A stretch of 64,000 nt of DNA from Xanthomonas prunicola (GTDB lineage: Bacteria > Pseudomonadota > Gammaproteobacteria > Xanthomonadales > Xanthomonadaceae). Below the pieces are notes generated by a model that was not told where the DNA came from, searched no databases, and worked only from the letters and a program-made list of their open reading frames with translations. The DNA lies in the NCBI RefSeq assembly GCF_002846205.1, contig NZ_PHKV01000005.1, forward strand, positions 1 to 64,000, written 5' to 3'. Below are positions 1 through 62,500 of this stretch, piece by piece (positions within the stretch are counted from its first letter, which is position 1; each line of letters starts with the position of its first letter). The position numbers were made by a program, and so were the translations under genes.

Positions 1-3000
1 GCATTGTTTGCTCAACCGCGCCTGGCCGAGTTGGCTCTGGCACTGGGCGATGCAGGCTCCACTGCACTACCGCCGATCCTGCCGGTGCCGCGCACCGAAC
101 CCATGCGGCTATCGTTCGCACAGCAACGCCTATGGTTCCTCAACCAGCTCGATCCGCGCACCGGTGCGACCTACATCATGCACGGCGGCGTGCAACTGAG
201 CGGGGACTTGCACCTCCAGGCGCTGACCCGTGCACTGGATCGCATCGTGGCGCGTCACGAGACCTTGCGCACCCACTTCGCCAATGTCGACGATATTCCG
301 CTGCAGATCATCGATGCGCCGCGCGAACTCGCCTTGCAACTGATCGACCTGAGCGGCGAGCCAGCGCCGCAAAGCGCTGCCCGCTTACACGCCCGTAACG
401 AGGCCAACACCGGCTTCGACCTTGCAAGCGGTCCGTTGTTCAGAGGCCGTCTGTTGCGTCTGGCCGAACGTGAGCATGTGTTGCTGCTGAGCATGCATCA
501 CATCGTCTCCGACGGCTGGTCCATCGGCGTGCTGATCGAGGAGATCGGCGCACTGTATGCGGCTTTCGTGCGAGGCCAGCCCGATCCGCTGCCGCCACTG
601 CCGATCCAGTACGCCGACTATGCCGCTTGGCAACATCGCTGGATCGACAGCCGACTGCAGCAGAGCCAACTGGATTTCTGGCGCGCGCAGCTGCGCGATG
701 CGCCGGCCTTGTTGGAGCTGCCCACCGATCGGCCGCGTCCGCCGCTGCAGGATACCGCCGGCGACCGGGTGGAACTGCTCCTGGACGAGACGCTGAGCGT
801 GCGTCTGCAGGCACTGGCCGTGCGGCACGGCACCAGCATCTTCGGTCTGTTGTTGTCCGGATGGGCTGCGCTGCTGTCCCGCTACAGTGGGCAGACCGAT
901 CTGGTCATCGGCACCGCGTCGGCAGGCCGCAATCGCAGCGAACTGGAACCGTTGATCGGCTTCTTCGTCAACACCCTGCCGTTGCGCATCGATCTGTCCG
1001 CGCGGCCGACGTTCCTGGAACTGCTGGACCAGGTCCAGGCCACACTGCTTGCCGCACAGGCGCACCAGGATCTGCCATTCGAACGCATCATCGAAGCGGT
1101 ACGACCGATCCGCAGTCTGTCGCACACACCGTTGTGCCAGACGATGTTCTCCTCCGACACCACGCCGGCACGCGCCCTGGAGTTGCCGGACCTGCAACTG
1201 AGCGCTTACCCCAACGATCATTGCGTTGCACAGTTCGATCTGTCGCTGGACATGCAGATCGCACCCACGCGGATCCGCGGCGTGCTGCACTACGCCACCG
1301 CGCTGTTCGATCGCAGCACCATGCAGGCGTATCTGGACAACTACGCGCGTCTGCTGGGCGCGCTGGCCGACGCACCCATGCTGGCGGTGGACCGGCCTGC
1401 ATTGCTGGATGCAGACGGATGGCGTTCGCTACACCAGTGGAACGACAGCGCACGCGCGGTGCCACCGCCGCCGACGATCCACACAGCGTTCCAGGCCCAG
1501 GCTCGCAGCACACCGGATGCCATCGCCGTCATCGATGGTGACCGCACCCTGCGCTATGCCGAACTGGACGCGTACGGCAACCGTATCGCGGCGCAGCTGA
1601 TCGCCGCCGGAGTGCGCAGTGGCGAGTGTGTGGTGACGCTGCTGCCACGCAGTGCGGAACTGGTGGCCGCACAGCTGGGCATCCTCAAGGCAGGTGCGGC
1701 CTATGTGCCGCTGGATCCGCGACAGCCCGCCGCCAGGCACGCCCAGCTGGCCGAGGACTGCCAGGCCCGCTCGATCGTGCACGCGCCCGGCGACGCTCCG
1801 CCCTGGGCGACGGCGCCGTGTTTGCAGATCACGTTGACCGCAAAGCCGACCGATGCGTGCGTGGCCCCGCCATTGCCCACTGCCGCACCCGCCTATGTGA
1901 TGTACACCTCAGGCTCGAGCGGCCGTCCGAAAGGCGTGCTGGTGCCGCACCAGGCCGTGCTCAATCTGGTGCGCGACCCGGACTACGCCCGCTGGCAGGC
2001 CGACGACCGCTTCGCCTTCGCGTCCAATCCCGCCTTCGACTCCAGCACCCTGGAAGTGTGGGCGCCATTGCTGAGCGGCGGCAGCCTGGTCGTGGTGCCG
2101 CAGGACGTCCTGCTCGATCCCAGTGTGCTGGCCGACTTCGCACGCACGCATGCGATCAGCGTGCTGATCCTGGTCGCTGGGGTACTGCGTGCCTACGCAA
2201 GCGAACTGGCACGCACGCTGCCGACGCTGCGCTACCTGATCACCGGTGGCGATATCGCCGATCCGCAGGCGCTCGCCACGCTGCTGCGCGGTCAACGACC
2301 GCACACGCTGTTGCAGACCTACGGCCCCACCGAAACCACGCAGTTCGTCACTGCTGTCGCAGTGAGCGAAACGCCCGACGATGGACAACGCATCCCGATC
2401 GGCACGCCGATTGGCAATCTGCGCGTGTACGTGCTCGATGCGCATCGCCAAGCGCTGCCGGTCGGCATGCAGGGCGAACTCCATATCGCTGGCCTCGGTC
2501 TGGCGCTTGGCTATGTGCGGCAAGCAGGATTGACCGCCGAGCATTTCGTGCCCGACCCCTTCAGTGGTGAGCCGGGAGCGCGCATGTACAGGACCGGCGA
2601 TCTGGGCCGCTGGCGCGCCGACGGCCAGCTCGAATGCCTGGGCAGACGCGATGCGCAGAGCAAGATCCGCGGGTTCCGGCTGGAACCGCGCGAAATCGAG
2701 GCGGTGCTGCAAACGCATCCGCAGATCGACCAGGCGCTGGTGCGCGTGTGCGAGGACACCGCCGGACAACGTCGTCTTGTCGCTTATGTCATCGGTACGC
2801 AAATCGACGACAGCGCGGCGCACGACCCGAACGCATTGCGCCGCCACCTGGCCGATACGCTGCCCGACTACATGCTGCCGGATGCCTACGTCCCCATGCA
2901 GGCCTGGCCGCTCACCGCCAACGGCAAGCTGGATGTGCGGGCGCTACCCGCACCTGACGATGTGCAACGTGGCATCGCGGAGAGCGACCCTCCACACGGC

Positions 3001-3273
3001 GAGACCGAATGCGTGCTTGCCGAGATCTGGTGCGCATTGCTCGGCGTTAGCACGGTCAACCGGCACGACAATTTCTTCGACATCGGCGGGCATTCGTTGT
3101 TGGCCGTGCAACTTGCTACCCGCATCCAGACCCGGCTCGGACGCCGTTTGCCGCTGTCGCGGGTGTTCGCCGAGCCGACGCTGGCGCGCATGGCCGGCGC
3201 GCTGGCCGACAGTGCCGCTGCGCCCAGCGCCCCGATCGCCGCGTTGGTGGACCGGAGCAGCTATTACGAATGA
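1..3273 (+). CDS. NRPS, 3' part: (T)-C-A-T (5' end outside window)
   Basis: Nonribosomal peptide synthetase adding one residue to a peptidyl chain in the cytoplasm. The reading frame is open from base 1 and begins inside the tail of a carrier domain, so the true start is upstream; the early TTG at base 4 is not a credible start. In the window: carrier tail (residues 1-19), LCL-type condensation domain from LSFAQQRLWFL (residue 37) with HHIVSDG at 166-172, adenylation domain with YTSGSSGRPKG near 635 and TYGPTETT, and carrier DNFFDIGGHSLL with the phosphopantetheine serine at residue 1032 (bases 3094-3096). It ends in a short Ala/Pro-rich tail at the TGA at 3271. There is no thioesterase, so the chain must pass to another subunit, presumably the next gene. 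The specificity code reads D-S-L-I-I-G-T-Q-F, which I cannot assign. The NRPS identity is certain. Confidence 0.97.
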   Translation, partial: ALFAQPRLAELALALGDAGSTALPPILPVPRTEPMRLSFAQQRLWFLNQLDPRTGATYIMHGGVQLSGDLHLQALTRALDRIVARHETLRTHFANVDDIPLQIIDAPRELALQLIDLSGEPAPQSAARLHARNEANTGFDLASGPLFRGRLLRLAEREHVLLLSMHHIVSDGWSIGVLIEEIGALYAAFVRGQPDPLPPLPIQYADYAAWQHRWIDSRLQQSQLDFWRAQLRDAPALLELPTDRPRPPLQDTAGDRVELLLDETLSVRLQALAVRHGTSIFGLLLSGWAALLSRYSGQTDLVIGTASAGRNRSELEPLIGFFVNTLPLRIDLSARPTFLELLDQVQATLLAAQAHQDLPFERIIEAVRPIRSLSHTPLCQTMFSSDTTPARALELPDLQLSAYPNDHCVAQFDLSLDMQIAPTRIRGVLHYATALFDRSTMQAYLDNYARLLGALADAPMLAVDRPALLDADGWRSLHQWNDSARAVPPPPTIHTAFQAQARSTPDAIAVIDGDRTLRYAELDAYGNRIAAQLIAAGVRSGECVVTLLPRSAELVAAQLGILKAGAAYVPLDPRQPAARHAQLAEDCQARSIVHAPGDAPPWATAPCLQITLTAKPTDACVAPPLPTAAPAYVMYTSGSSGRPKGVLVPHQAVLNLVRDPDYARWQADDRFAFASNPAFDSSTLEVWAPLLSGGSLVVVPQDVLLDPSVLADFARTHAISVLILVAGVLRAYASELARTLPTLRYLITGGDIADPQALATLLRGQRPHTLLQTYGPTETTQFVTAVAVSETPDDGQRIPIGTPIGNLRVYVLDAHRQALPVGMQGELHIAGLGLALGYVRQAGLTAEHFVPDPFSGEPGARMYRTGDLGRWRADGQLECLGRRDAQSKIRGFRLEPREIEAVLQTHPQIDQALVRVCEDTAGQRRLVAYVIGTQIDDSAAHDPNALRRHLADTLPDYMLPDAYVPMQAWPLTANGKLDVRALPAPDDVQRGIAESDPPHGETECVLAEIWCALLGVSTVNRHDNFFDIGGHSLLAVQLATRIQTRLGRRLPLSRVFAEPTLARMAGALADSAAAPSAPIAALVDRSSYYE
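109..3270 (+). other. Gene 1 module: C-A(X, code DSLIIGTQF)-T
   Basis: Elongation module. C motif HHxxxDG is intact (HHIVSDG, bases 496-516), and the LSFAQQRLW start is typical of C domains that accept an L-configured donor. The A domain has FDSSTLE (D, S, L), SVLILVAGV (I), LITGGD (I, G) and TYGPTETTQF (T, Q, F), which together form the code. It belongs to the same broad subfamily as Val-type A domains (DAFWLGGTF) but differs at most pocket positions. Carrier Ser is at 3094-3096. Confidence 0.8.
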
Positions 3274-3328
3274 TCTGCTTCGGTCAACGTCCAGCGCAGA
3301 TGCAGTCGCGCCACTGATCCACGGCACC

Positions 3329-3362
3329 CACTTGCCCAGCATGCTCCTGCATCAGGCAAGTG
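3329..3362. other. Bulged hairpin in the gene 1-gene 2 intergenic region
   Basis: Perfect 8-base inverted repeat CACTTGCC (3329-3336) / GGCAAGTG (3355-3362). An inner ATGC/GCAT stem (3341-3344 / 3349-3352) closes a TCCT loop. No T-run follows, so it is not a canonical intrinsic terminator. It could be an mRNA processing or stability hairpin, or a protein-binding dyad. Function unknown. Confidence 0.4.
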
Positions 3363-3371
3363 GATGTCACG

Positions 3372-3400
3372 TTGAGTCAAGCGTGAAGGTTCAGTAACGG
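3372..3400 (+). promoter_or_regulatory. Weak sigma70-like promoter candidate before gene 2
   Basis: TTGAGT (3372-3377) and TAACGG (3395-3400) are separated by 17 bases. The -35 matches TTGACA at 4 of 6 positions and the -10 is poor. It lies in the only intergenic gap of the window, where an internal promoter could sit. The pattern alone is close to chance level, so treat it as a candidate only. Confidence 0.15.
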
Positions 3401-3435
3401 AGAAAAAGACGGCCTGCGGTGCACGTTCGATGCGC

Positions 3436-3454
3436 CGCGCAGACGGTCTGCGCG
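3436..3454. other. 19-base palindrome upstream of gene 2
   Basis: CGCGCAGAC (3436-3444) and GTCTGCGCG (3446-3454) are exact reverse complements around one central base. If gene 2 starts at ATG 3511, this lies in its leader as a GC-rich hairpin or operator-like dyad. If translation started at ATG 3430 it would be inside the coding sequence. Gene control is a guess from position only. Confidence 0.4.
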
Positions 3455-3510
3455 TGCGGGTTCGGCGGCACCCCCTTGCCACTCCCATTGCAGGCGTCCC
3501 GAGTTTTTCA

Positions 3511-56300
<52,790 letters not shown>

Positions 56301-56306
56301 TCGACT

Positions 56307-59300
56307 ATGTCATCGTCCCCCACACTGCCTGCCGATCTGTCCACGTTGAGCGTCGATGAAATCGAGCGCCTGTGGAATCTATTGGAGGACGCCGATGCGG
56401 CCGATGATGCGGCCGATACGGACAGCGACAGCATCCCGCGGCGCGACCCAGGCCAGCCGATCCCGCTGTCGTTCGCCCAGCAACGCCTGTGGTTGCTCGC
56501 ACAACTGGATCCAGGCAGCGCGTCGGCCTACCTGATTCCGGCCGGGGTGCGCCTGCGCGGCGCGTTGCAAGTGACGGCATTGCAGCGGACGCTGGAACGG
56601 ATCGTGGCCCGGCACGAGGCCTTGCGCACTCGCATCGTGACGGTGAACGGCGCTGCCGAACAGCGGATCGATCCGGCCGGCAGCGGCTTCGCACTGACGC
56701 ACATCGATCTTTCCCAGCGCGGCCTTGAGGAGGCCCAGGCCGAGGCACACCGGCAAGCAATGCAGGAAGCCACCACCCCGTTCGACCTGGCGCAAGGTCC
56801 GCTGATCCGCGGCCGTCTGCTGTGTCTGGCCGCACACGATCATGTGCTGCTGTTGACCATGCACCACATCGTCTCCGATGGCTGGTCGATGGGCCTGCTG
56901 ATCCGCGAGTTGGGCACGCTGTACACGGCCCTGGCGCAGGGACTGGACGATCCGTTGCCGGCATTGTCGCTGCAATACGCCGACATCGTGGCCTGGCAAC
57001 GGCGCCAGGCCGATGGTCCCGCGCTGCAGCGGCAGCTCGATTTCTGGCGTGCGCATCTTCGCAATGCGCCGACGGTGCTTGACCTGCCCTGCGAATCCCC
57101 GCGCCCGGCGGTGCAGGATCATGCCGGCGACCGCGTGGAGATCGTGCTCGACGCCGATCTGAGCAGCGCACTCGCTGCGCTGAGCAAGCGCCATGGCGTG
57201 ACGTTGTTCGTGACCATGATGGCGAGCTGGGGCGTCTTGCTGTCGCGGCAGTCCGGCCAAGACAGTGTGGTGATCGGCAGCCCGGTGGCCAATCGCCATC
57301 GTGCAGAGTTCGAGCCGGTGATCGGCTTTTTTGCCAATACCCAGGCGCTGCACGTCGATCTTTCCGGCAACCCCACCGTCGCCGCGTTGCTGGCCCAGGT
57401 GCGTACTCTCGCGGCAGCAGCGCAGGCACATCAGGACCTGCCCTTCGAGCAACTCGTCGAAGCGCTCAATCCGGTCCGCGACCTCTCCCGCCATCCGCTG
57501 TTCCAGGTGTTGTTGAGTTGGCAGGACGGTGCACCGGAGATGCTGGCGTTGCCTGGACTGGAGCTGGAACGTTTCAGCGCCGACCATCGCAGCGCGAAGT
57601 TCGACCTGGAACTGTCGTTACAGAACACCGGCACGCGCATCGTCGGCCAGCTCACCTTTGCCACCGCGCTATTCGAGCGCAGCACGATCGAACGCCACCT
57701 GGCCCAGTTCGTGACGTTGCTGCGCGGCATGGTCGCCGACGACCGCGCATGCGTTGCGCACCTGCCGCTGCTGGCGGACGACGAACACGCGCAGTTACGA
57801 GGCTTCAACGCCACCGCCACCGACCTGGGCGGCACGGGCTACCTGCACCGCGCCATCGAAGCGCAGGCGCAGCGCACGCCCGACGCCATCGCCGTGACCG
57901 ACGACCACGGCACGCTCAGCTATGCCGACCTCGATGCCCGCGCCAATCGACTTGCCCATCACCTGATCGGGTTGGGCGTTGTCCCGGAAAGCAGTGTCGC
58001 CGTGTGCCTGCCACGCAGCATCGACCTGGTCATCGCCCTGCTGGCGATCCTCAAGGCCGGCGCCGCCTACCTGCCGCTGGACGCCGACGTACCGCCCGCG
58101 CGCCTGGACGGCATGCTCGCCGATGCGCGGCCCCGCGTGCTGCTGGCCCATCGCCACACCGCGGCGCTGTTGACGCCACGCGACGATCGGCACACCGTGT
58201 TGCTGGACGCCGACGCCGCGTTGTGGGCCTGCGCTTCCACACAAGCGCCCACGGTGGCACTGCTCCCGCAGCATCCGGCCTACGTCATCTACACCTCCGG
58301 CTCCACCGGCACGCCCAAAGGCGTGGTCAACACCCACGCCGCCATCGACAACCGCCTGCTGTGGATGCAGCAGGCGCTGCAGCTGCAACCGGAGCAGCGC
58401 GTGTTGCAGAAAACCCCGGTCGGCTTCGACGTGTCGGTGTGGGAGCTGTTCTGGCCGCTGCGCGTTGGCGCGCGTCTGGTGCTGGCGGAACCGGGAGGGC
58501 ACAAGGATCCGGCCTATCTGATCGACCTGATCGAGCAGGCCGGCATCGATACCGTGCACTTCGTGCCGTCGATGCTACGGGTGTTCCTGGATGTCTTGCC
58601 GCAAGGCGCATGCGCCAGCCTACGGCGCATCGTCTGCAGCGGCGAAGCGCTAGCGGCGGACCTGGCGCAAGCAGCACGCGCCCGCCTGCCGCAGGCACGC
58701 CTGTACAACCTCTACGGCCCGACCGAAGCAGCGGTGGATGTCAGCGCCTGGGAATGCACCGATGCCGACGCCAACGGCGTGCCGATCGGCCGACCGATCG
58801 CCAATACGCAATTGCACGTGCTCGATACGCACGGCCAGTTGGCACCCATCGGCGTGGCCGGCGAACTGCAGATCGCCGGCGTGCAGCTGGCGCGCGGCTA
58901 TCTCGGCCGTCCCGACCTGACCGCCGAACGCTTCGTCCCCGATCCGTTCGCCGAGCAACCCGGCGAACGCATGTACAAGACCGGCGATCTGGCGCGCTGG
59001 CAGGCCGATGGCAGCCTGGCCTATCTCGGCCGCAACGACGAGCAGGTCAAGATCCGCGGCTTCCGGATCGAGCTCGGTGAGATCGTCGCAGCCTTGCGCG
59101 GCTGTGACGGCGTGCGTCAGGCCGCCGTCATCGCCAGCGAGGACAGCACCGGCGACAAGCGCTTGATCGCGTACGTAGTCGGCGATGCGGATGTCGCGCT
59201 TGACCCTGACGCTTTACGCACCCGACTCGGCGCCCGCCTGCCCGACTACATGCTGCCGGCGGCTTATGTGCAGCTGCCCGCACTGCCGCTGACTGCCAAC

Positions 59301-59590
59301 GGCAAGCTCGATCGCCGCGCCCTACCGGCGCCGGATGCCGATGCGCTCGCCACACAGGCCTACGTTGCACCGGAAGGCGAGCTGGAAATGATGCTGGCCG
59401 CAGTGTGGAGCGAGCTGCTCGGCGTCGAACGCGTCGGTCGCCACGACAGCTTCTTCGCCCTCGGCGGCCATTCGCTGTTGGCAATCACACTGATCGAGCG
59501 CCTGCGCCAACACGGCTGGCAGCTAGACGTACGCGCACTGTTCACCCACGCGACCCTGGCCGCCGTCGCCGAGACACTGAGACCGGAGAA
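56307..59590 (+). other. Gene 4 module 1: docking segment-C-A(Ser)-T
   Basis: N-terminal acidic helix candidate, then C with LSFAQQRLWLL and HHIVSDG at 56862-56882. The A code from FDVSVWE, VHFVPSM, IVCSGE and NLYGPTEAAVD is D-V-W-H-V-S-L-V-D (Ser). Carrier HDSFFALGGHSLL has its Ser at 59472-59474. A dual E/C follows, so D-Ser is predicted. Confidence 0.87.
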
Positions 59591-62500
59591 AACTGCCGCG
59601 ATTCCGCAGAACCGGATCGCGCCCGATTGCAGCCGCATCACGCCCGCGCTGTTGCCGCTGGTGCAGCTCACTCAAGTCGAAATCGATGCCATCGTCTGCA
59701 CGGTCGACGGCGGCACGGCCAATATCCAGGACATCTATCCGCTGGCACCGTTGCAGGAAGGCCTGCTGTTCCATCACCTCGCCGACCCGGGAGCCGATCC
59801 GTACGTAAACACCACGCTGCTGGCCTTCGAAACGCAACAGCAGGCGGCAGCGTTCCTGAGCGCCTTCGACCAGGTGGTGCAGCGCCACGACATCCTGCGC
59901 ACCAGCATCGTCTGGCAGGACCTGCCGGCACCGATGCAGGTGGTCTGGCGCCACGCCGCCCTCCAGGTCCACCGGTACACCCTGCAAGGGCAGGACGCGC
60001 AAGCAGAGTTGCTGACCAGAATGGGTCCCGACCACGCCCGCCTTGACCTCGCCAAGGCGCCACTGCTGCAGGCGCATCTGGGCGAAGATATGGCGCAGCA
60101 ACGGTGGATTGTCGGTGTGTTGGCACACCACTTGGTGATGGACCACACCACGTTGGACCTGATCATTGCCGAGATCGGCGCGCACCTGTCCGGTCGCCAG
60201 CAGCAATTGCCAGCGCCGCTGCCGTTCCGTAATTTCGTCGCTCAGGCGCAGCGTGCCATCAGCACCGAACATGTGCCTTTCTTCAGCCGTATGCTGCGCG
60301 ATGTCGACCATCCGACCACGCCGTTCGGCCTGCTTCGCAACGACATCAACAGCGCGCCTGCACAACAGCGGGTACCGGTTGCACGAGACATTGCCCACTC
60401 GCTGCGCGCGCATGCCCGCCGCCTCGGCGTGAATGCATCCAGCCTGTTCCACCTGGCCTATGCCGTGTTGCTCGCACGCATCAGCGCACGCAACGACGTG
60501 GTGTTCGGCACTGTCCTGTTCGGTCGCCTGAGTGGTAGTGACGGCGCCGACCGCGCACTGGGTATGTTCCTCAACACACTGCCTCTGCGCGTGCGCATCG
60601 ACGCCACCAGCGTGACCGATGCTGTGCGCCGAATGCAGGAGCAGATGGCTGAACTACTGTGCCACGAACACGTCGCGCTGACAGACGTGCGCAACTGCAG
60701 CGCCATCCGCGCGCCGCTGCCGCTGTTCTCGGCACTCCTCAACTACCGATACGCCGGCCACACCCCAAGCGCAGCAGAGCACGTGGCACACGATGAGGCA
60801 TGGCAAGGCGTGCGCGTGTTGCAAGCGCGCGAACGCACCACGTATCCCTTGTCGCTGTCAGTCAACGACGACGGCGATGGCTTCTCGCTCGATCTGCAGA
60901 TCGATCCATGCCTGTGCGCGGAGCGCGTTGCCGGCTTTATGCTGCACGCGCTTCAGCAGCTGAACCTAGCGCTGAGTCGCGCACCGGATACACCGCTGTG
61001 CGCCCTGCAGATTCTTCCGGCAGGCGAACGCGCATGGCTGCTGCACGACGTCAATGCCACCCCTACCGCACCGCGCGCGGCAGGCGACACGCTGCTCACC
61101 CGCTTCCAGGCGCAGGTGCGTCAGTTTCCGACGGCACCGGCACTGATCGACGGCGACCTGGTCGTGAGTTACGCCGAGCTGCAGGAGCGGGCCGCCGTCC
61201 TGGCACAACGGCTGCTCGCCTCGGGGGTGACGCCGGGCGGCTGTGTAGCGCTGCTGCTGCCGCGCTCGGCGCTGTTGATCGTGGCCGAACTGGCGGTGCT
61301 GATGTGCGGCGCTGCCTATGTCGCCCTGGATCCGGCGCAGCCGCCAGCACGCTTGCACGCTCTGCTGGAGGACTGCGCCGCTGCCGCTCTGTTATGCGAC
61401 GCCGACTGCCCGCTCGATGCCGTCGGCCTTCCACGTCTGCAAGTGGAATGGGCAGTGCTCACTGGCGAGGCAGTGGTACCGCACGTCCAGGTGACGTCCG
61501 CAAGCATCGCCTATGTCGTCTACACCTCCGGCTCCAGCGGCACCCCCAAAGGCGTGGCCGTGTCGCATGCGGCCGTGCTGGCGTTTGCGCTCAACCCGCA
61601 GCATGCGCCGTTGCAGTCGCAGGACCGCGTCGCGTTCCTGGCCAATCCCGCGTTCGATGCCAGCACCTTCGAAGTGTGGGCCACGCTGCTGCATGGCGCG
61701 GCCATCGTCGTCGTCGACCAACCGACCCTGCTTGACCCAAGCGCACTGGCCCAGCACCTCACCGTCAACCAGGTCAGCATCCTGCATCTGACCGCCGGGC
61801 TGTTGCCTGGCTACTGGCATGCCCTGCGCGACCTCCTGCCGAGGCTGCGTTGTCTGCTCACCGGCGGCGACAGCGTCGATGCCGGCACCGTCGCCGCCAT
61901 CCTGGCCCACGCGCCACCGCAACGGCTGCTGCATTGCTATGGCCCGACCGAGGCGACCACGTTCAGCGTGGTTCACCCGGTCGCCCCACTTGCCGACGAC
62001 GCAGCGCGGATTCCGCTCGGCCGTCCCTTGCCAGGCAGCCGTGTTTACGTGCTCGACCGTCATGGCCAACCGACGCCGATCGGCGTCGCCGGCGAACTGC
62101 ATCTCGCCGGTGCGCAGTTGGCGCAAGGCTATCTGCATCGCCCCGACCTGACCGCCGAGCGCTTCGTGCCCGATCCGTTCGCCGAACAAGCCGGCGAGCG
62201 CATGTACAAGACCGGCGACCTGGCTTGTTGGCGCGACGATGGCACACTCGATTTCCTCGGCCGCAACGACGCGCAGGTCACGATCCGTGGCTTTCGCATC
62301 GAGCCGGGAGAGATCCAAGCGGCACTGCGCAGCTGCGCTGGCGTGCAGGAAGCCGTGGTCATCGCGCGCGACGACACTGGCGAGAAACGCCTGGTCGCCT
62401 ATCTGGTCGGCGATGCTTCGATACTGGAGCCGGCAACGCTGCGCAGCCAACTCGCTACGCGCTTACCCGACCACATGCTGCCAGCGGCCTACGTGCAGCT

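Noticed and set aside
3329..3362. Intrinsic terminator after gene 1
   Set aside because: The hairpin has no following T-run and the stem is bulged, so it does not fit a Rho-independent terminator.
3430..3510. Alternative start ATG 3430 for gene 2
   Set aside because: It would add 27 basic residues with no NRPS similarity, lower third-position GC and a palindrome inside. There is no ribosome-binding site at good spacing. Not impossible, but 3511 is preferred.
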